DNA of 64,000 nt from Nocardioides piscis (GTDB taxonomy: Bacteria > Actinomycetota > Actinomycetes > Propionibacteriales > Nocardioidaceae), in contig NZ_CP049866.1 in NCBI RefSeq assembly GCF_011300215.1, positions 1,860,001 through 1,924,000 of the forward strand, in the 5' to 3' direction. The notes under the pieces were generated by a model. The model saw nothing but the letters and a program-made list of their open reading frames with translations, ran no database searches and had not been told where the DNA came from. Shown piece by piece: positions 12,099-21,229 of the stretch. A program made the position numbers and the translations under genes. Within the stretch, counting starts at the first letter, position 1. The number at the start of each line of letters is the position of its first letter.

Positions 12099-12139
12099 CG
12101 TATGTGTCCTCGGCTCGGGGGCGCGCTGCCTCGGGGAGT

Positions 12140-13066
12140 CTACGGAGTGTGGGGTGGGGATGCGCCAGCCCCGTCCGGTTGGGCGGCCTGCCAGTCCTCG
12201 AGCGTCCAGCCGTGCGCGAAGCAGACAGCCGCCCGGGACGCGGGTTCGGCGGGGACCCGGGCCAGGGCCTGCGCCAGCTCGGCCCGCTCGGCCCGGGCAC
12301 CGAAGGCAGCCTGGTCGTCGAGGTCCCCGGCCAGTGCCCGGACGACGGCCTCGCGGGCGCCATACCCGAAGAGGTCGGCACCGTCAGGCCGGACCAGCGA
12401 CGCCGCGCCCGGCCCGGCGTCGTCGAGCGGCAGCACCAGGTCGGCCCGCCCCCGCAGCACCGCGACCGGCCGACCGCCGAGCTTGCCGCGGACCAGGTCG
12501 GCGGCGGAGGCGATCTCGTCGGCGACGGCCGGCAGCGTGACGGCGAGCTCGTTGCCGTAGGAGTCGGTCAGGCCCGCATGGTCCACGGCCACCTGCAGAC
12601 CGGCGGCGCCGATCGCGATGTCGGTCTGGCCGTCGCGCCAGGCGCGGCCGGCGGTGTCGGTGACGACGACGGCGACGACGGTGCCGGTGAGGTCGTGGAT
12701 CCGGCGGCGCAGGGTGCGAGCGCTCGCGTCGGGGTCGATCGGCAGCAGCACGATCGACCCCGCAGCGACGTTGGAGGCGTCGATGCCGGCTGCGGCCATC
12801 GTCAGGCCGAGCCGGTTGCGGACGATCGTGGTGGTGCCGCGGCGAGCCACGACGCGCTGCGTCTCCTCGGCGAGGGCCGAGTCGCGGTCGCCGGTGCGCA
12901 CCCGCCCCTCCGCCTTGCTGACGACCTTGCTCGTGACCACGACGACATCCCCGTCGAGGAGGTCGACCGCGGCGACGATCAGTGCGGCGAGGTCGCTGTC
13001 GACGGTGATCTCGGGCAGGCCCTCGGGCGCCGTCACCTCGAGCCTGGGCCCACCCGCGGGAGTCAC
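12140..13066 (-). CDS. fbiB: Coenzyme F420-0:L-glutamate ligase (CofE/FbiB N-terminal type)
   Basis: 308 aa GTP-dependent ligase adding glutamate residues to F420-0. V-V-T-S-K-V-V-S-K-A-E-G-R, D-S-Y-G-N-E-L-A and V-V-T-D-T-A-G-R-A-W-R-D-G-Q are hallmark segments of the F420 ligase fold. Mycobacterial FbiB is about 450 aa with a C-terminal nitroreductase-like domain; that domain is absent here. The C-terminal 60 residues form a short different tail. The GTG start overlaps the fbiA stop (GTGA), so translation is coupled and no other start is needed. Confidence 0.92.
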   Translation of the reverse strand: MTPAGGPRLEVTAPEGLPEITVDSDLAALIVAAVDLLDGDVVVVTSKVVSKAEGRVRTGDRDSALAEETQRVVARRGTTTIVRNRLGLTMAAAGIDASNVAAGSIVLLPIDPDASARTLRRRIHDLTGTVVAVVVTDTAGRAWRDGQTDIAIGAAGLQVAVDHAGLTDSYGNELAVTLPAVADEIASAADLVRGKLGGRPVAVLRGRADLVLPLDDAGPGAASLVRPDGADLFGYGAREAVVRALAGDLDDQAAFGARAERAELAQALARVPAEPASRAAVCFAHGWTLEDWQAAQPDGAGASPPHTP

Positions 13067-14079
13067 GAGGGCCGGACCAGCCGGATCGCCTCGGCCGCCA
13101 TGACTGCGGTCGCTGCGGGGTCGACCATCATCAGGGGTACGGCGGCGCACGCGACCCCGGCGGCCTCGACCGCGGCCACGTGGTGGGCGTCGCGCTCGTC
13201 CACCAGCCAACCGTCGAGGATCCCGCCCTGCGCACGCGCTCCGTAGTGACGGGCGACGCCGGCCGCGGAGACCTCCACGTCGATGCAGGTCAGCATCTGG
13301 TGCGCCATGCCGCGGACGTGGGTGTCGCCGACGATGGGGGAGAGCCCGACGACGGGCGCGGCCGTGGACCGGAGCGCGTCGCGGATGCCCGGCACCCCCA
13401 CGATCGTGCCGATCGACACGACCGGGTTGGACGGCGGAACGATCACGAGGTCGGCCTCGGCGATGGCAGCCAGGACCCCGGGACCCGGGGTCGACTCGGC
13501 CAGCCCGACGAACACGAGAGCCTCCGCAGGGACCTCGGCGTGCAGGCGCACCCAGTATTCCTGGAAGTGGACGACCCGCTTCCCGCTCGGCGCCTGGGCA
13601 TCGGCGATGGCGACGTGCGTCTCCACCCGGTCGTCGGACATCGGCAGCAGCGTGACCCCGCCCCACGACGGCGCGGAGCTCCAGCGCCGGCACAACGCCT
13701 GCGTCACCTCGGAGAGCGGATAACCGGCCTCGAGCATCTGCGTCCGGACGAGGTGGGTGGCGATGTCGCGATCGCCCAGCCCGAACCAGGTGGGCTCGAC
13801 GCCATAGCGCTCGAGCTCTTCCTTGGCGCTCCACGTCTCCTCGCTGCGTCCCCAGCCGCGCTCGGCGTCGATGCCCTCGCCGAGGGTGTACATCACCGTG
13901 TCCAGGTCGGGGCAGACCTTGAGCCCGTGCAGCCAGATGTCGTCGGCCGTGTTGGCGACGACGGTCACCTCGGCCTCGGCCGCCACTCCCGGCAACGACC
14001 CGGCGGCGATGCCGTGGAGCAGGCCCTGGAGGAACGTGGCGCCGCCCACGCCACCGGAGAGGACGGTGATCTTCTGCAT
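13063..14079 (-). CDS. fbiA: 2-phospho-L-lactate/enolpyruvyl transferase of F420 synthesis
   Basis: CofD/FbiA (338 aa) transfers the phospho-(enol)pyruvyl or phospholactyl group from the EPPG/LPPG donor to Fo, giving dehydro-F420-0/F420-0. The N-terminal L-S-G-G-V-G-G-A-T-F nucleotide loop, N-T-A-D-D-I-W-L-H-G, G-L-G-D-R-D and P-P-S-N-P-V-V-S-I are family signatures. It heads a two-gene operon with fbiB and is divergent from whiB with about 190 bp between their start codons. The context matches mycobacterial Rv3261-Rv3262. Confidence 0.94.
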   Translation of the reverse strand: MQKITVLSGGVGGATFLQGLLHGIAAGSLPGVAAEAEVTVVANTADDIWLHGLKVCPDLDTVMYTLGEGIDAERGWGRSEETWSAKEELERYGVEPTWFGLGDRDIATHLVRTQMLEAGYPLSEVTQALCRRWSSAPSWGGVTLLPMSDDRVETHVAIADAQAPSGKRVVHFQEYWVRLHAEVPAEALVFVGLAESTPGPGVLAAIAEADLVIVPPSNPVVSIGTIVGVPGIRDALRSTAAPVVGLSPIVGDTHVRGMAHQMLTCIDVEVSAAGVARHYGARAQGGILDGWLVDERDAHHVAAVEAAGVACAAVPLMMVDPAATAVMAAEAIRLVRPS

Positions 14080-14155
14080 GGCGATAGCCTGCCCTACTCG
14101 CCACCGCCCGATTGTCGCGCGTCCATGGCCCGTTCGGGCTATACCAGATTCGGGC

Positions 14156-14185
14156 TTGACTTCGTGGGTACGACAGGCATGTAAT
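14156..14185 (+). promoter_or_regulatory. whiB promoter, TTGACT-18-TGTAAT
   Basis: TTGACT (14156-14161) and TGTAAT (14180-14185) are separated by 18 bp. The start point would be near 14192, giving an untranslated leader of about 80 nt that contains a duplicated 12-mer. Confidence 0.6.
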
Positions 14186-14226
14186 TCCCACAGTGTTGTT
14201 CACACCGTTCGACACCCCAGCACGAC

Positions 14227-14250
14227 ACACAGCACCACACACAGCACCAC
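14227..14250 (+). repeat. Two perfect copies of ACACAGCACCAC in the whiB leader
   Basis: The 12-mer ACACAGCACCAC occurs at 14227-14238 and again at 14239-14250, after a partial copy (CAGCACGAC). It ends 23 nt before the start codon. It is purine-poor and probably unstructured. Confidence 0.7.
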
Positions 14251-14273
14251 CAAGGGTCGAAAGGGCGAGAGCC

Positions 14274-14531
14274 ATGAGAGCAGAACTGTTTCTCCTCGAG
14301 CCAGACGCCGAGGACATGGGGTGGCAGGACCGTGCGCTCTGCGCGCAGACCGACCCCGAGGCCTTCTTCCCGGAGAAGGGCGGATCCACCCGTGAGGCCA
14401 AGAAGGTGTGCCTGACGTGCGAGGTGCGCGACGACTGCCTCGAGTCCGCACTGATGAACGACGAGCGGTTCGGCATCTGGGGCGGGCTGTCCGAGCGCGA
14501 GCGCCGCAAGCTCAAGAAGCGCGCCGTCTGA
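14274..14531 (+). CDS. whiB: WhiB-family iron-sulfur transcriptional regulator
   Basis: 85 aa, close to Streptomyces WhiB / mycobacterial WhiB2 (WhmD), a [4Fe-4S] protein that works with the principal sigma factor in cell division and sporulation control. Cluster ligands are C23, C46, C49 and C55, and the beta-turn G-I-W-G-G is at 67-71. The basic C-terminus R-E-R-R-K-L-K-K-R binds DNA. ATG 14274 gives the standard family length and is preceded by purine-rich AAGGGCGAGA. An in-frame upstream ATG (14193) would add 27 residues rich in H/T/P with no family match. Confidence 0.95.
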   Translation: MRAELFLLEPDAEDMGWQDRALCAQTDPEAFFPEKGGSTREAKKVCLTCEVRDDCLESALMNDERFGIWGGLSERERRKLKKRAV

Positions 14532-14549
14532 CCCTGCGGCACCCCTCGT

Positions 14550-14555
14550 TAGGGT
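14550..14555 (+). promoter_or_regulatory. -10 box TAGGGT, leaderless arrangement
   Basis: TAGGGT ends six bases before the GTG start of the large glycosyltransferase gene. There is no ribosome binding site between them. Confidence 0.5.
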
Positions 14556-14561
14556 GCTCCG

Positions 14562-17462
14562 GTGACCGTCACTGCCCTGCTCGTCAGCCATGACGGTGCC
14601 CGGTGGTTGCCGACGGTGCTCGCCGGCGTGGCCGCCCAGTCCCTGGCTCCCGACGCCTTCGTCGCCGTCGACACCGGCAGCCGAGACGACAGTGCCGCCC
14701 TGCTCCGAGAGGCCTGGGGCTCCGGTGCGGTCCACGCCGTGGAGAGCGGCACCACCTTCCCGCAGGCCGTCCGTGCCGGCCTCGCGACGCTGCCGCCGGC
14801 GGTCTCGGACGATGACTGGATCTGGCTGCTCCACGACGACTCGACCCCCGACCCGGACGCGTTGCTCGCCCTGACCGCAGCGATGCAGGTCTTCCCCGCG
14901 GCCGACATCTTCGGTCCCAAGCTCCGGGAGTGGCCGTCGCTGCGCCGACTGCTCGAGCTCGGCCTGACCATCACCGGCACCGGCCGCCGCGAGACCGGGC
15001 TGGAGCGGGGGGAGTACGACCAGGGCCAGCACGACGAGCCGCGCGAGGTCCTGGCCGTCAACACGGCGGGCATGCTCGTGCGCCGCTCGGTGCTGGAGGG
15101 CCTCGGCGGCTTCGACGACGAGCTGCCCATCTTCGGCAACGACCTCGACTTCGGCTGGCGCGCCGCCCGGGCCGGGCACCAGACCGTGGTGATCCCCCAG
15201 GCGGTGGTCTTCCACGCCGAGGCTGCCCACCGCGGCACCCGGCGAACACCGCTGACGGGTCGTCACACGCACTACCAGGAGCGGCGGGCCGCCCTGTTCA
15301 CCATGCTGGCCAACGCGTCGGGCCGGCGGCTGCCGTGGCAGGTGGTGCGGCTGTTCCTGGGCTCGATCCTGCGGGTCCTCGGCTTCCTCGTCGTCCGCTC
15401 GGTGGGGGAGGCGCTCGACGAGCTGGCGGCCGTGCTGTCGGTCTATTCGCGGCCCGGTCACCTACGAAGCGCGCGACGGGCTCGGGCCGAGGCGCGCAGC
15501 CGTGCAGGGGTCGACCAGCCCCAGGACGTCCGACGACTGCTCGCGCCGTGGTGGCTTCCCTACCGTCACGGCCTCGACTTCGTCACCGACCTGCTCTCTG
15601 CGGCGACCAGCCAGGCCGCCGACGTCGCCGAGCGACGTCGTGCAGCCCGGCTCGCGGTCGCCGACCCGGTCTCGAATTCCGCCACGGGCGGCCCGCGGTC
15701 GACACCCGGCGAGGACGAGGAGTTCTTCGCCGAGCCGGGACCCTGGGCCCGATGGCTCACCAACCCGGTGACGGTGATCTTCCTGGTCTTCGGGGTGTTG
15801 GCGATCGTCGCGGCCCGGCCGGCCTTCGGCGCCGTCACCGGAGGGGCACTGTCCCCCGTGCCGCCCGAGGTGGCCGACTGGTGGCGTCTGCACATCGAGG
15901 CCCGCCATCCGCTCGGGACCGGGACCGACGTCCCGGCTCCTGCCTATCTGCTGCCGTTCGCGCTGCTCGGCACGCTGCTGGGCGCCAACACGGGCCTGGT
16001 CGTCTCGGCCCTGATGCTGTTGGCCGTGCCGCTCGGCGCCTGGGGTGCCTGGCGGTTGCTGACGGTGATCGGGCACCTGGTCGACACCCGTGACCTGCCC
16101 CGCTGGGTGCACGTCTGGGGCGCCATCACCTATGGACTCGTGCCGGCGACCTCGGGCGCGTGGGGCGAGGGGCGGTTCGGCACCGTCGCGGTCGCCGCAC
16201 TCCTGCCCTGGATGGTGCGCGCCGCCCTCGGCTTCGCCGATCCCGAACCCGACGGCCGCTGGCGCGCTGCATGGCGTACGGCGCTGCTGCTGGCCCTCGG
16301 CGCGGCGTTCGTCCCCGGCGTGTGGCTGTTCGCGCTGCTGGCGGGGACCGTCGTGCTGGGCGCGTCGGTCGTCGTCGCGCCGCGCCTGCTCAAGGACCGG
16401 TCGGTGTGGGGGCCGCCGGTGACCAGCCTCGTCGCCGTACCCCTGCTGCTCGCACCGTGGCTGCTGCCACTGGTGACCACCGGCTCCGCGTCGGGCCTGC
16501 TGCTCGAAGCAGGGCGACTGCCGGGCGACCGCGTGGACTTCGTGGGGCTGCTCACCGGACGCCTCGGCGACGCCGGCGCCCCCTGGTGGCTGGGCGCCCT
16601 GGTCGGGGTGCTCGCGGTGCTGGCGCTCGTGCCGCGCTCGACCCGGCTGCCGGTGCTGGTGTGCTGGCTGCTCGCCCTGGCCGCCGCGGTGGTCGTGGCC
16701 GCCCTCGCCTGGGTGCGGCTGCCCCTGCCGATGGTCGAGGTCCGGCCGAGCCTCGGCCTGTTCGTCGTCGTGCTGCAGGGCGTGGCCGTGACGGCGACGG
16801 TGATCGGTGCGGAGGCCGTGATCCGGCACCTGCAGGACGCGCGCACGCAGCCTGCGTGGCAGCGACTGGTCGCCGGGCTGCTGGCGGTCGTGGGCATCGC
16901 CGTGCCGCTGGGCGGACTCGGGTGGTGGCTGGTGGCCGACGACCACACGCTGACGGCGGTCGAGGCGTCGGTCGTGCCGGCCTACATGGAGCAGAGCGCG
17001 CAGCTCGGCGACGAGCACGGCGTGCTGGTGGTGCGCGGCTCGGTCGACGAGGGCATCGACTACCGCGTCCTCCGGGGCGACGGGGTCACCCTCGGAGAGG
17101 ACGAGATCCTGGCCCTGGCCGACGTCGACCGGGAGTTCGATGCCGCCGTGCGCGCACTCGTCTCGGCGCCGACCTCCGGGGTCGTCAAGACCCTCGGTGA
17201 CGCCGGCGTCGAATACGTCGTGCTGCCCTCGCCCGCTGACGGCGCGGTCGCAGCCGGACTCGACGCGACCCCGGGTCTCGACCAGGCCAGTGCCGAGGAC
17301 AGGTCGACCCGCGCGTGGCGGGTGGACCGGCCCCTTGCTGCCGAGGGCGTGGAGAGTCGCACGAGCGTCCTGCGCATCGTGCTGCTGGTCGTCCAGGGAC
17401 TGGCCGTCGTGGTGGTGCTGGTGCTTGCCGCGCCGACCGTTCGGAGGGGTCGCGATGACTGA
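14562..17462 (+). CDS. Large membrane glycosyltransferase (GT2 domain plus polytopic membrane domain)
   Basis: 966 aa. Residues 1 to about 300 are a GT2 domain: V-T-A-L-L-V-S-H-D-G-A-R-W-L-P, the D-x-D equivalent W-L-L-H-D-D-S-T-P-D-P-D, and F-G-N-D-L-D-F-G-W-R as acceptor/base segment. The rest has a dozen or so hydrophobic helices, the last near the C-terminus (V-L-R-I-V-L-L-V-V-Q-G-L-A-V-V-V-V-L). The same architecture lies downstream of whiB in other actinobacteria and is inferred to make an envelope glycan. Acceptor and donor are unknown. It overlaps the next gene by 8 bases. Confidence 0.85.
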   Translation: MTVTALLVSHDGARWLPTVLAGVAAQSLAPDAFVAVDTGSRDDSAALLREAWGSGAVHAVESGTTFPQAVRAGLATLPPAVSDDDWIWLLHDDSTPDPDALLALTAAMQVFPAADIFGPKLREWPSLRRLLELGLTITGTGRRETGLERGEYDQGQHDEPREVLAVNTAGMLVRRSVLEGLGGFDDELPIFGNDLDFGWRAARAGHQTVVIPQAVVFHAEAAHRGTRRTPLTGRHTHYQERRAALFTMLANASGRRLPWQVVRLFLGSILRVLGFLVVRSVGEALDELAAVLSVYSRPGHLRSARRARAEARSRAGVDQPQDVRRLLAPWWLPYRHGLDFVTDLLSAATSQAADVAERRRAARLAVADPVSNSATGGPRSTPGEDEEFFAEPGPWARWLTNPVTVIFLVFGVLAIVAARPAFGAVTGGALSPVPPEVADWWRLHIEARHPLGTGTDVPAPAYLLPFALLGTLLGANTGLVVSALMLLAVPLGAWGAWRLLTVIGHLVDTRDLPRWVHVWGAITYGLVPATSGAWGEGRFGTVAVAALLPWMVRAALGFADPEPDGRWRAAWRTALLLALGAAFVPGVWLFALLAGTVVLGASVVVAPRLLKDRSVWGPPVTSLVAVPLLLAPWLLPLVTTGSASGLLLEAGRLPGDRVDFVGLLTGRLGDAGAPWWLGALVGVLAVLALVPRSTRLPVLVCWLLALAAAVVVAALAWVRLPLPMVEVRPSLGLFVVVLQGVAVTATVIGAEAVIRHLQDARTQPAWQRLVAGLLAVVGIAVPLGGLGWWLVADDHTLTAVEASVVPAYMEQSAQLGDEHGVLVVRGSVDEGIDYRVLRGDGVTLGEDEILALADVDREFDAAVRALVSAPTSGVVKTLGDAGVEYVVLPSPADGAVAAGLDATPGLDQASAEDRSTRAWRVDRPLAAEGVESRTSVLRIVLLVVQGLAVVVVLVLAAPTVRRGRDD

Positions 17463-18849
17463 GCGCACGCCCGGCCGTCGAGCCGCCCGGCTGCCCGACC
17501 AGGGACTGCGACGTCGTCTCGGCGCCAGGCTGGGCCCGGTCGAGCTCGTCGCGATCGTGCTGCCGATCCTCACCATCGCCGCTCTCGCGCTGGTCCGGCC
17601 ACTCGTCGACCCGGTCGTCGACCGTGCACCGACGGACGCACCGCTGGTGAGCGCCACCCTCGTCTGCCCCGCCGCACTCGACGCGTCGCGCACGGTCGCC
17701 CTGGCCAACGCCGACGGCGCGACCGGCGAGGTGACCAGCCGCATCCCCGACGAGGACGTCATCGAGGTCGACGGCACCAGTCGCCGGGGCGTGGACCGCT
17801 CGTTCGTCGCGCAGGCCCAGGGCGACCTCGCGGCCGGCCTGATCGCGACGAGGTACGGCGACGCCGCGGCCACACTGTGCCGTGCACCGCAGCCGGAGCA
17901 ATGGTTCACCGGGGTCGGTGCCGCCCCCGAGCACTCGTCCACCCTGGAGCTGGTCAACCCCGACGGCGGCCCGGCGGTCGCCGACGTGACTGTGCTCGGC
18001 CCCACCGGCCCGGTCGAGGTCCCGGCCCTGCGGGGCGTCACGGTGCCGGGTGGTGAAACGCTGCGCTTCGACCTGGCCGAGGTGGTGCCCACCCGCGACG
18101 AGCTGGCCGTGCGGGTGCTGGTCTCGCGGGGTCGGCTGGGCGCGAGTGTCGTCGACCAGGTCGACGAGCTCGGACGCGGCGCCCGCAGCCGCGACTGGCT
18201 GCCGTCCCAGAGCGAGGCCAGCACATCGGCATACCTCCTGGGGCTGGGGGGTCGAGCGGGTGACCGGACGCTCGTCGTGGCCAACCCCGGCGCCGACGAG
18301 GCCCGGGTGGACCTGCAGGTGGTGACCAAGGAGAGCGAGTTCGCGCCGGCCGACGTCGAGGAGATCCGGGTGGCGCCGATGTCGACCGAGACCGTCGACC
18401 TCACCGACCTGTTGGGCGGGCGTGCGGCGGCCGGAGCCACGGGGTTGCGCCTGGTCTCCAACGTGCCGGTCACCGCGTCCCTGCGCACCCTCGCCGACGG
18501 CGACCTCTCCCACGCGGTCGCCGGGCAGCTCGTCGAGAGTCGCGCAGCCCTGGCGTTGCCCCAGGGCCCGACCCGGCTGGTGCTCGGAGGGGCCGATGCC
18601 CTCGGGGCGGCGACCTACGTCGTGACCGACGAGGAGGGCGAGGAGGTCGCACGCGAGCGAGTCGAGCTGACGCCCGGGACCTCGAGCCGGGTCAAGCTGC
18701 CCGCCGACGGTGCCGTGGTGGATGTGCGGATGGAGGACGCGGGCGCCGTCGTGGCCCTGGAGGCGGGCCCACCCGGTCTCTCCGTGCTGCCGCTGACCGA
18801 GCTGGTCCTCACCGGCCGGATCGCGGACGTCAGACCGGCGCTGCGCTGA
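17455..18849 (+). CDS. DUF5719 family membrane-anchored protein
   Basis: 464 aa with one N-terminal membrane helix (V-E-L-V-A-I-V-L-P-I-L-T-I-A-A-L-A-L-V) and an extracytoplasmic beta-rich region rich in V, A, D and G. Repeated short segments (V-A-L-A-N-A-D-G / V-V-A-N-P-G-A-D-E) suggest stacked beta-sandwich modules. Its constant position after the large glycosyltransferase, with overlapping reading frames, suggests that the two act together in the envelope. The biochemical role is unknown. Confidence 0.8.
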   Translation: MTERTPGRRAARLPDQGLRRRLGARLGPVELVAIVLPILTIAALALVRPLVDPVVDRAPTDAPLVSATLVCPAALDASRTVALANADGATGEVTSRIPDEDVIEVDGTSRRGVDRSFVAQAQGDLAAGLIATRYGDAAATLCRAPQPEQWFTGVGAAPEHSSTLELVNPDGGPAVADVTVLGPTGPVEVPALRGVTVPGGETLRFDLAEVVPTRDELAVRVLVSRGRLGASVVDQVDELGRGARSRDWLPSQSEASTSAYLLGLGGRAGDRTLVVANPGADEARVDLQVVTKESEFAPADVEEIRVAPMSTETVDLTDLLGGRAAAGATGLRLVSNVPVTASLRTLADGDLSHAVAGQLVESRAALALPQGPTRLVLGGADALGAATYVVTDEEGEEVARERVELTPGTSSRVKLPADGAVVDVRMEDAGAVVALEAGPPGLSVLPLTELVLTGRIADVRPALR

Positions 18850-18852
18850 GCC

Positions 18853-19278
18853 TCAGGTGCCGTAGCGGGGGTCGACGTCCTCGGGCGGCAGGTCCAGCAG
18901 CTCGGCGACCTGCTCCACGATGACGGTCAGCACCATCGCCTCGAGCTCCGAGCGGGACTCGCAGCGGTGCTCGATCGGGCGGCGGAAGAGCACCAGCCGG
19001 GTCGGGTCACCGCCCGTGCCGCGGATGAGGCTGGACAGCGGGACTGTCTCGTCGCCCCAGTCCTCGGGCAGCAGGGGAGTGTCCTCGACGGCATATTCCA
19101 CCAGCCCGAGCTGACGCTGCCACCGCTCGTCGATCTCGGTGACGATGGCCAGGACGAGCCGGTCGAAGCGCTCGCGCCGCGTCGGCCGCTCCGGCACACC
19201 CGGCTCGCGCGGCACGATCCCCGGTCCGCGCTGGCCCCGACCGCGCCGGTCGCGCGTCGATCGGGTTCGCTGACTCAC
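18853..19278 (-). CDS. Metallopeptidase-family protein with degenerate zinc motif
   Basis: 141 aa, of the short zincin-like family (Rv3259 context). The core reads R-R-P-I-E-H-R-C-E-S-R-S-E-L-E-A-M-V-L-T-V-I-V-E-Q-V-A-E-L-L-D. In active relatives the helix carries H-E-x-x-H; here the aligned segment is V-E-Q-V-A-E, so zinc binding and peptidase activity are unlikely. The N-terminus is very basic (R-D-R-R-G-R-G-Q-R). The GTG start lies 50 bp from the divergent DUF3499 gene. Confidence 0.8.
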   Translation of the reverse strand: MSQRTRSTRDRRGRGQRGPGIVPREPGVPERPTRRERFDRLVLAIVTEIDERWQRQLGLVEYAVEDTPLLPEDWGDETVPLSSLIRGTGGDPTRLVLFRRPIEHRCESRSELEAMVLTVIVEQVAELLDLPPEDVDPRYGT

Positions 19279-19328
19279 AGCCGCGAGCCTAAGGGTCGCA
19301 GGGCCCCAGCGCGGGTAGCGTCTGGGAC

Positions 19329-19688
19329 GTGAGTCTCGCCCGTCGCTGTTCGCGCACTGCCTGCGGTCGCAGCGCCGTCAACACGCTGACCTATGTGTAC
19401 GCCGAGCAGATCGCCGTCCTCGGCCCGCTGGCGACATACGCCGAACCCCACGCCTACGACCTCTGCGACGCGCACAGCGAGAGACTCTCCGCCCCCCGTG
19501 GCTGGGAGGTGCTGCGCCTGGCGTCCGACAAGCCCGCCCGCGGCCCGAGCTCCGACGACCTGCTTGCGCTCGCCGATGCAGTTCGAGAGGCTGCCCGTCC
19601 GCCTGAGCCTCCAGCGCCGCTGCACTCCACCGACGACCCGCAGCGCGGAGAGAAGCGGGGACACCTCCGGGTCTTCAGCTCGGACTGA
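19329..19688 (+). CDS. DUF3499 family protein
   Basis: 119 aa. The N-terminal C-S-R-T-A-C and later Y-D-L-C-D-A-H form a likely zinc site, conserved in this actinobacterial family (Rv3258 context). The start is GTG with TAGCGT (19316-19321) ending seven bases upstream, a leaderless layout. The C-terminal third is polar and probably disordered. It keeps its family position between the metallopeptidase-like gene and manB, although an HNH element now intervenes. Function unknown. Confidence 0.85.
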   Translation: MSLARRCSRTACGRSAVNTLTYVYAEQIAVLGPLATYAEPHAYDLCDAHSERLSAPRGWEVLRLASDKPARGPSSDDLLALADAVREAARPPEPPAPLHSTDDPQRGEKRGHLRVFSSD

Positions 19689-19829
19689 GGTGTCGCGACT
19701 CCAGGGGCGAGCTGTCCCTCGGTCCCGGCCCGGCGCCAGTCGGCTCGCGATGGCTCGCGCTGCAGTCGCCGGCTGCTGAGCTCGGGCGTGCCTGTGACCC
19801 CGCAGGTGTTGGTCTGCGGGGTGCGGGGC

Positions 19830-21229
19830 GGTGTGGCTAGTGGTCGGCGGGTCGGCGGTGGGGGTGACGGGCCGGGAGCCGGTGTGGTCGCGGAGGAACT
19901 CGTCGCCGAGGGGGCTGGTCCAGACGAAGACGCCGGGGGTGGTCATCTCATAGCGCCAGCGGCCGTGGGTCTTGAGGCGGTGATGTCGCCTGCAGGGCGG
20001 GGCGAGGTTGTCGGTCGACGTGGTTCCGCCGAGCTCGGGGTGTTCGTGGTCGTAGGGGGTGATGTGGTCGAGGTCGCATGAACGGGCGGTGCGTCCGCAC
20101 CAGGGGAATGCGCAGGTGCGGTCGCGGGCGATGACGTGGTCGCGGATGCGCTGGGTGGGGACGTAGCCGGACGTCTCGAGGCGCTCGTGGAGGTCGAGGA
20201 CGGGTTTGACGGTGACGGACACGTCGGGGCGTCCGCACCAGGCGCGGATCTGCTCTGCGGTGAGCACCCTGCCGCCGGCTTGTTCGACGAACCCGGTGAG
20301 GCACTGACCGGTCTCGTCGCGCACACCGGCAGCGGTGAGGGCGTCGACCGAGAGGTGGGCGTGCAGGACGGCCTGCGTGGTCGGGGGCCGGCATCCGGTG
20401 GTCGAGGAAGGCCGAGGGCCTGTCACGAGACCTCCGGACTCCTGGGACTCGTCTTCTTCGTCGTCGGGGAACCCGAACGCGAGCTGGTGGCGGGCGAGGT
20501 CGCCGAGGGCGGTGGCACGACGGCCGTCGATGGTGTCGGTGGACCCCAGGCGCGCGAGCCGCTCGGCGCCGGCGGTGACGGCTTCGGCAAGCCCGAGGGC
20601 GTCGGGGACTCGAGGTCTGCCTCGAGGTGGATGGTGCCGTCGAAGGACACCTGGTCGCATTCGAAGGTGACGTGGCGCCGGTCCTGGGCTTCCTCGTGCT
20701 CCTTCGCGACCGCGTCGGGCATGAACCGGACACGGGCGTGGTCGATCAACCGGCGGAGCTGGGAGGGGGTGAGGCGGTTGGCACACCACGCGGTCTGTTC
20801 GTCGACGAACGCCGCGGCCTGTTGGGTGAGGTCGACGGTCGTCTGGGCGATCATCCGTCCCCGCCAGGGGGTGATGTGGCCGGAGAGGATCCCGGCCCAC
20901 AGGTTGGGCAGGCGGTAGGCCAGCTCGATGACGTCGGTGAGGTAGGACCCGACCGCGTCACAGGTCATGGCGAGCTTGGTGGCCATCTCGGGGATGCAGA
21001 ACTCGTCGATGACCGGGGACCCCTCACCGGCGAGTGTCTTCGGCGACTGGAAGCACGCGCCGGCGAACTCCGGGTCCAACGCGGGGTGCAGGGCGACCCA
21101 GTGCGCTGCGAGCCGCATCGACTTGACCTCGGACGCGGACCGTTCGTCCTGCTCGGTCCGCAGCGCGGCCAGCACCTCGGCCGGGGTGTCCGGCAGGGTC
21201 TCGGTCGCGGATGTGGTGGTCGATGCCAT
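19830..21229 (-). pseudogene. HNH endonuclease / DUF222 (13E12-type repeat protein), frameshifted
   Basis: The N-terminal DUF222 region (M-A-S-T-T-T-S through T-I-H-L-E-A-D-L-E-S) and the C-terminal part are in different frames. The junction is a run of four G on the plus strand (20604-20607); one extra base restores L-E-S-P-D-A-L-G-L-A-E-A-V. The HNH core follows: C-A-F-P-W-C-G-R, C-D-L-D-H-I-T-P-Y-D, N-L-A-P-P-C-R-R-H-H-R. A 33-bp palindromic repeat is embedded in frame before the HNH part. The end is uncertain: after D-E-F-L-R-D-H-T-G-S-R-P the frame runs on without a family-typical stop, so the left boundary is approximate. These proteins are often mobile-element-like. Confidence 0.8.
20400..20432 (+). 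repeat. 33-bp dispersed palindromic repeat, copy 1 (inside the HNH gene)
   Basis: It begins GGTCGAGGAAGGCC and ends GGCCTGTCACGAGACC with a short GAG centre. It is an imperfect hairpin element. It is translated in frame as part of the HNH protein. Thirty-three bases is a multiple of three, so insertion alone would not break the frame. Confidence 0.85.

Noticed and set aside
19275..19829. Extension of the HNH frame across the DUF3499 gene
   Set aside because: Sequence after the HNH domain matches nothing and is antisense to a conserved gene; probably read-through of a lost stop.
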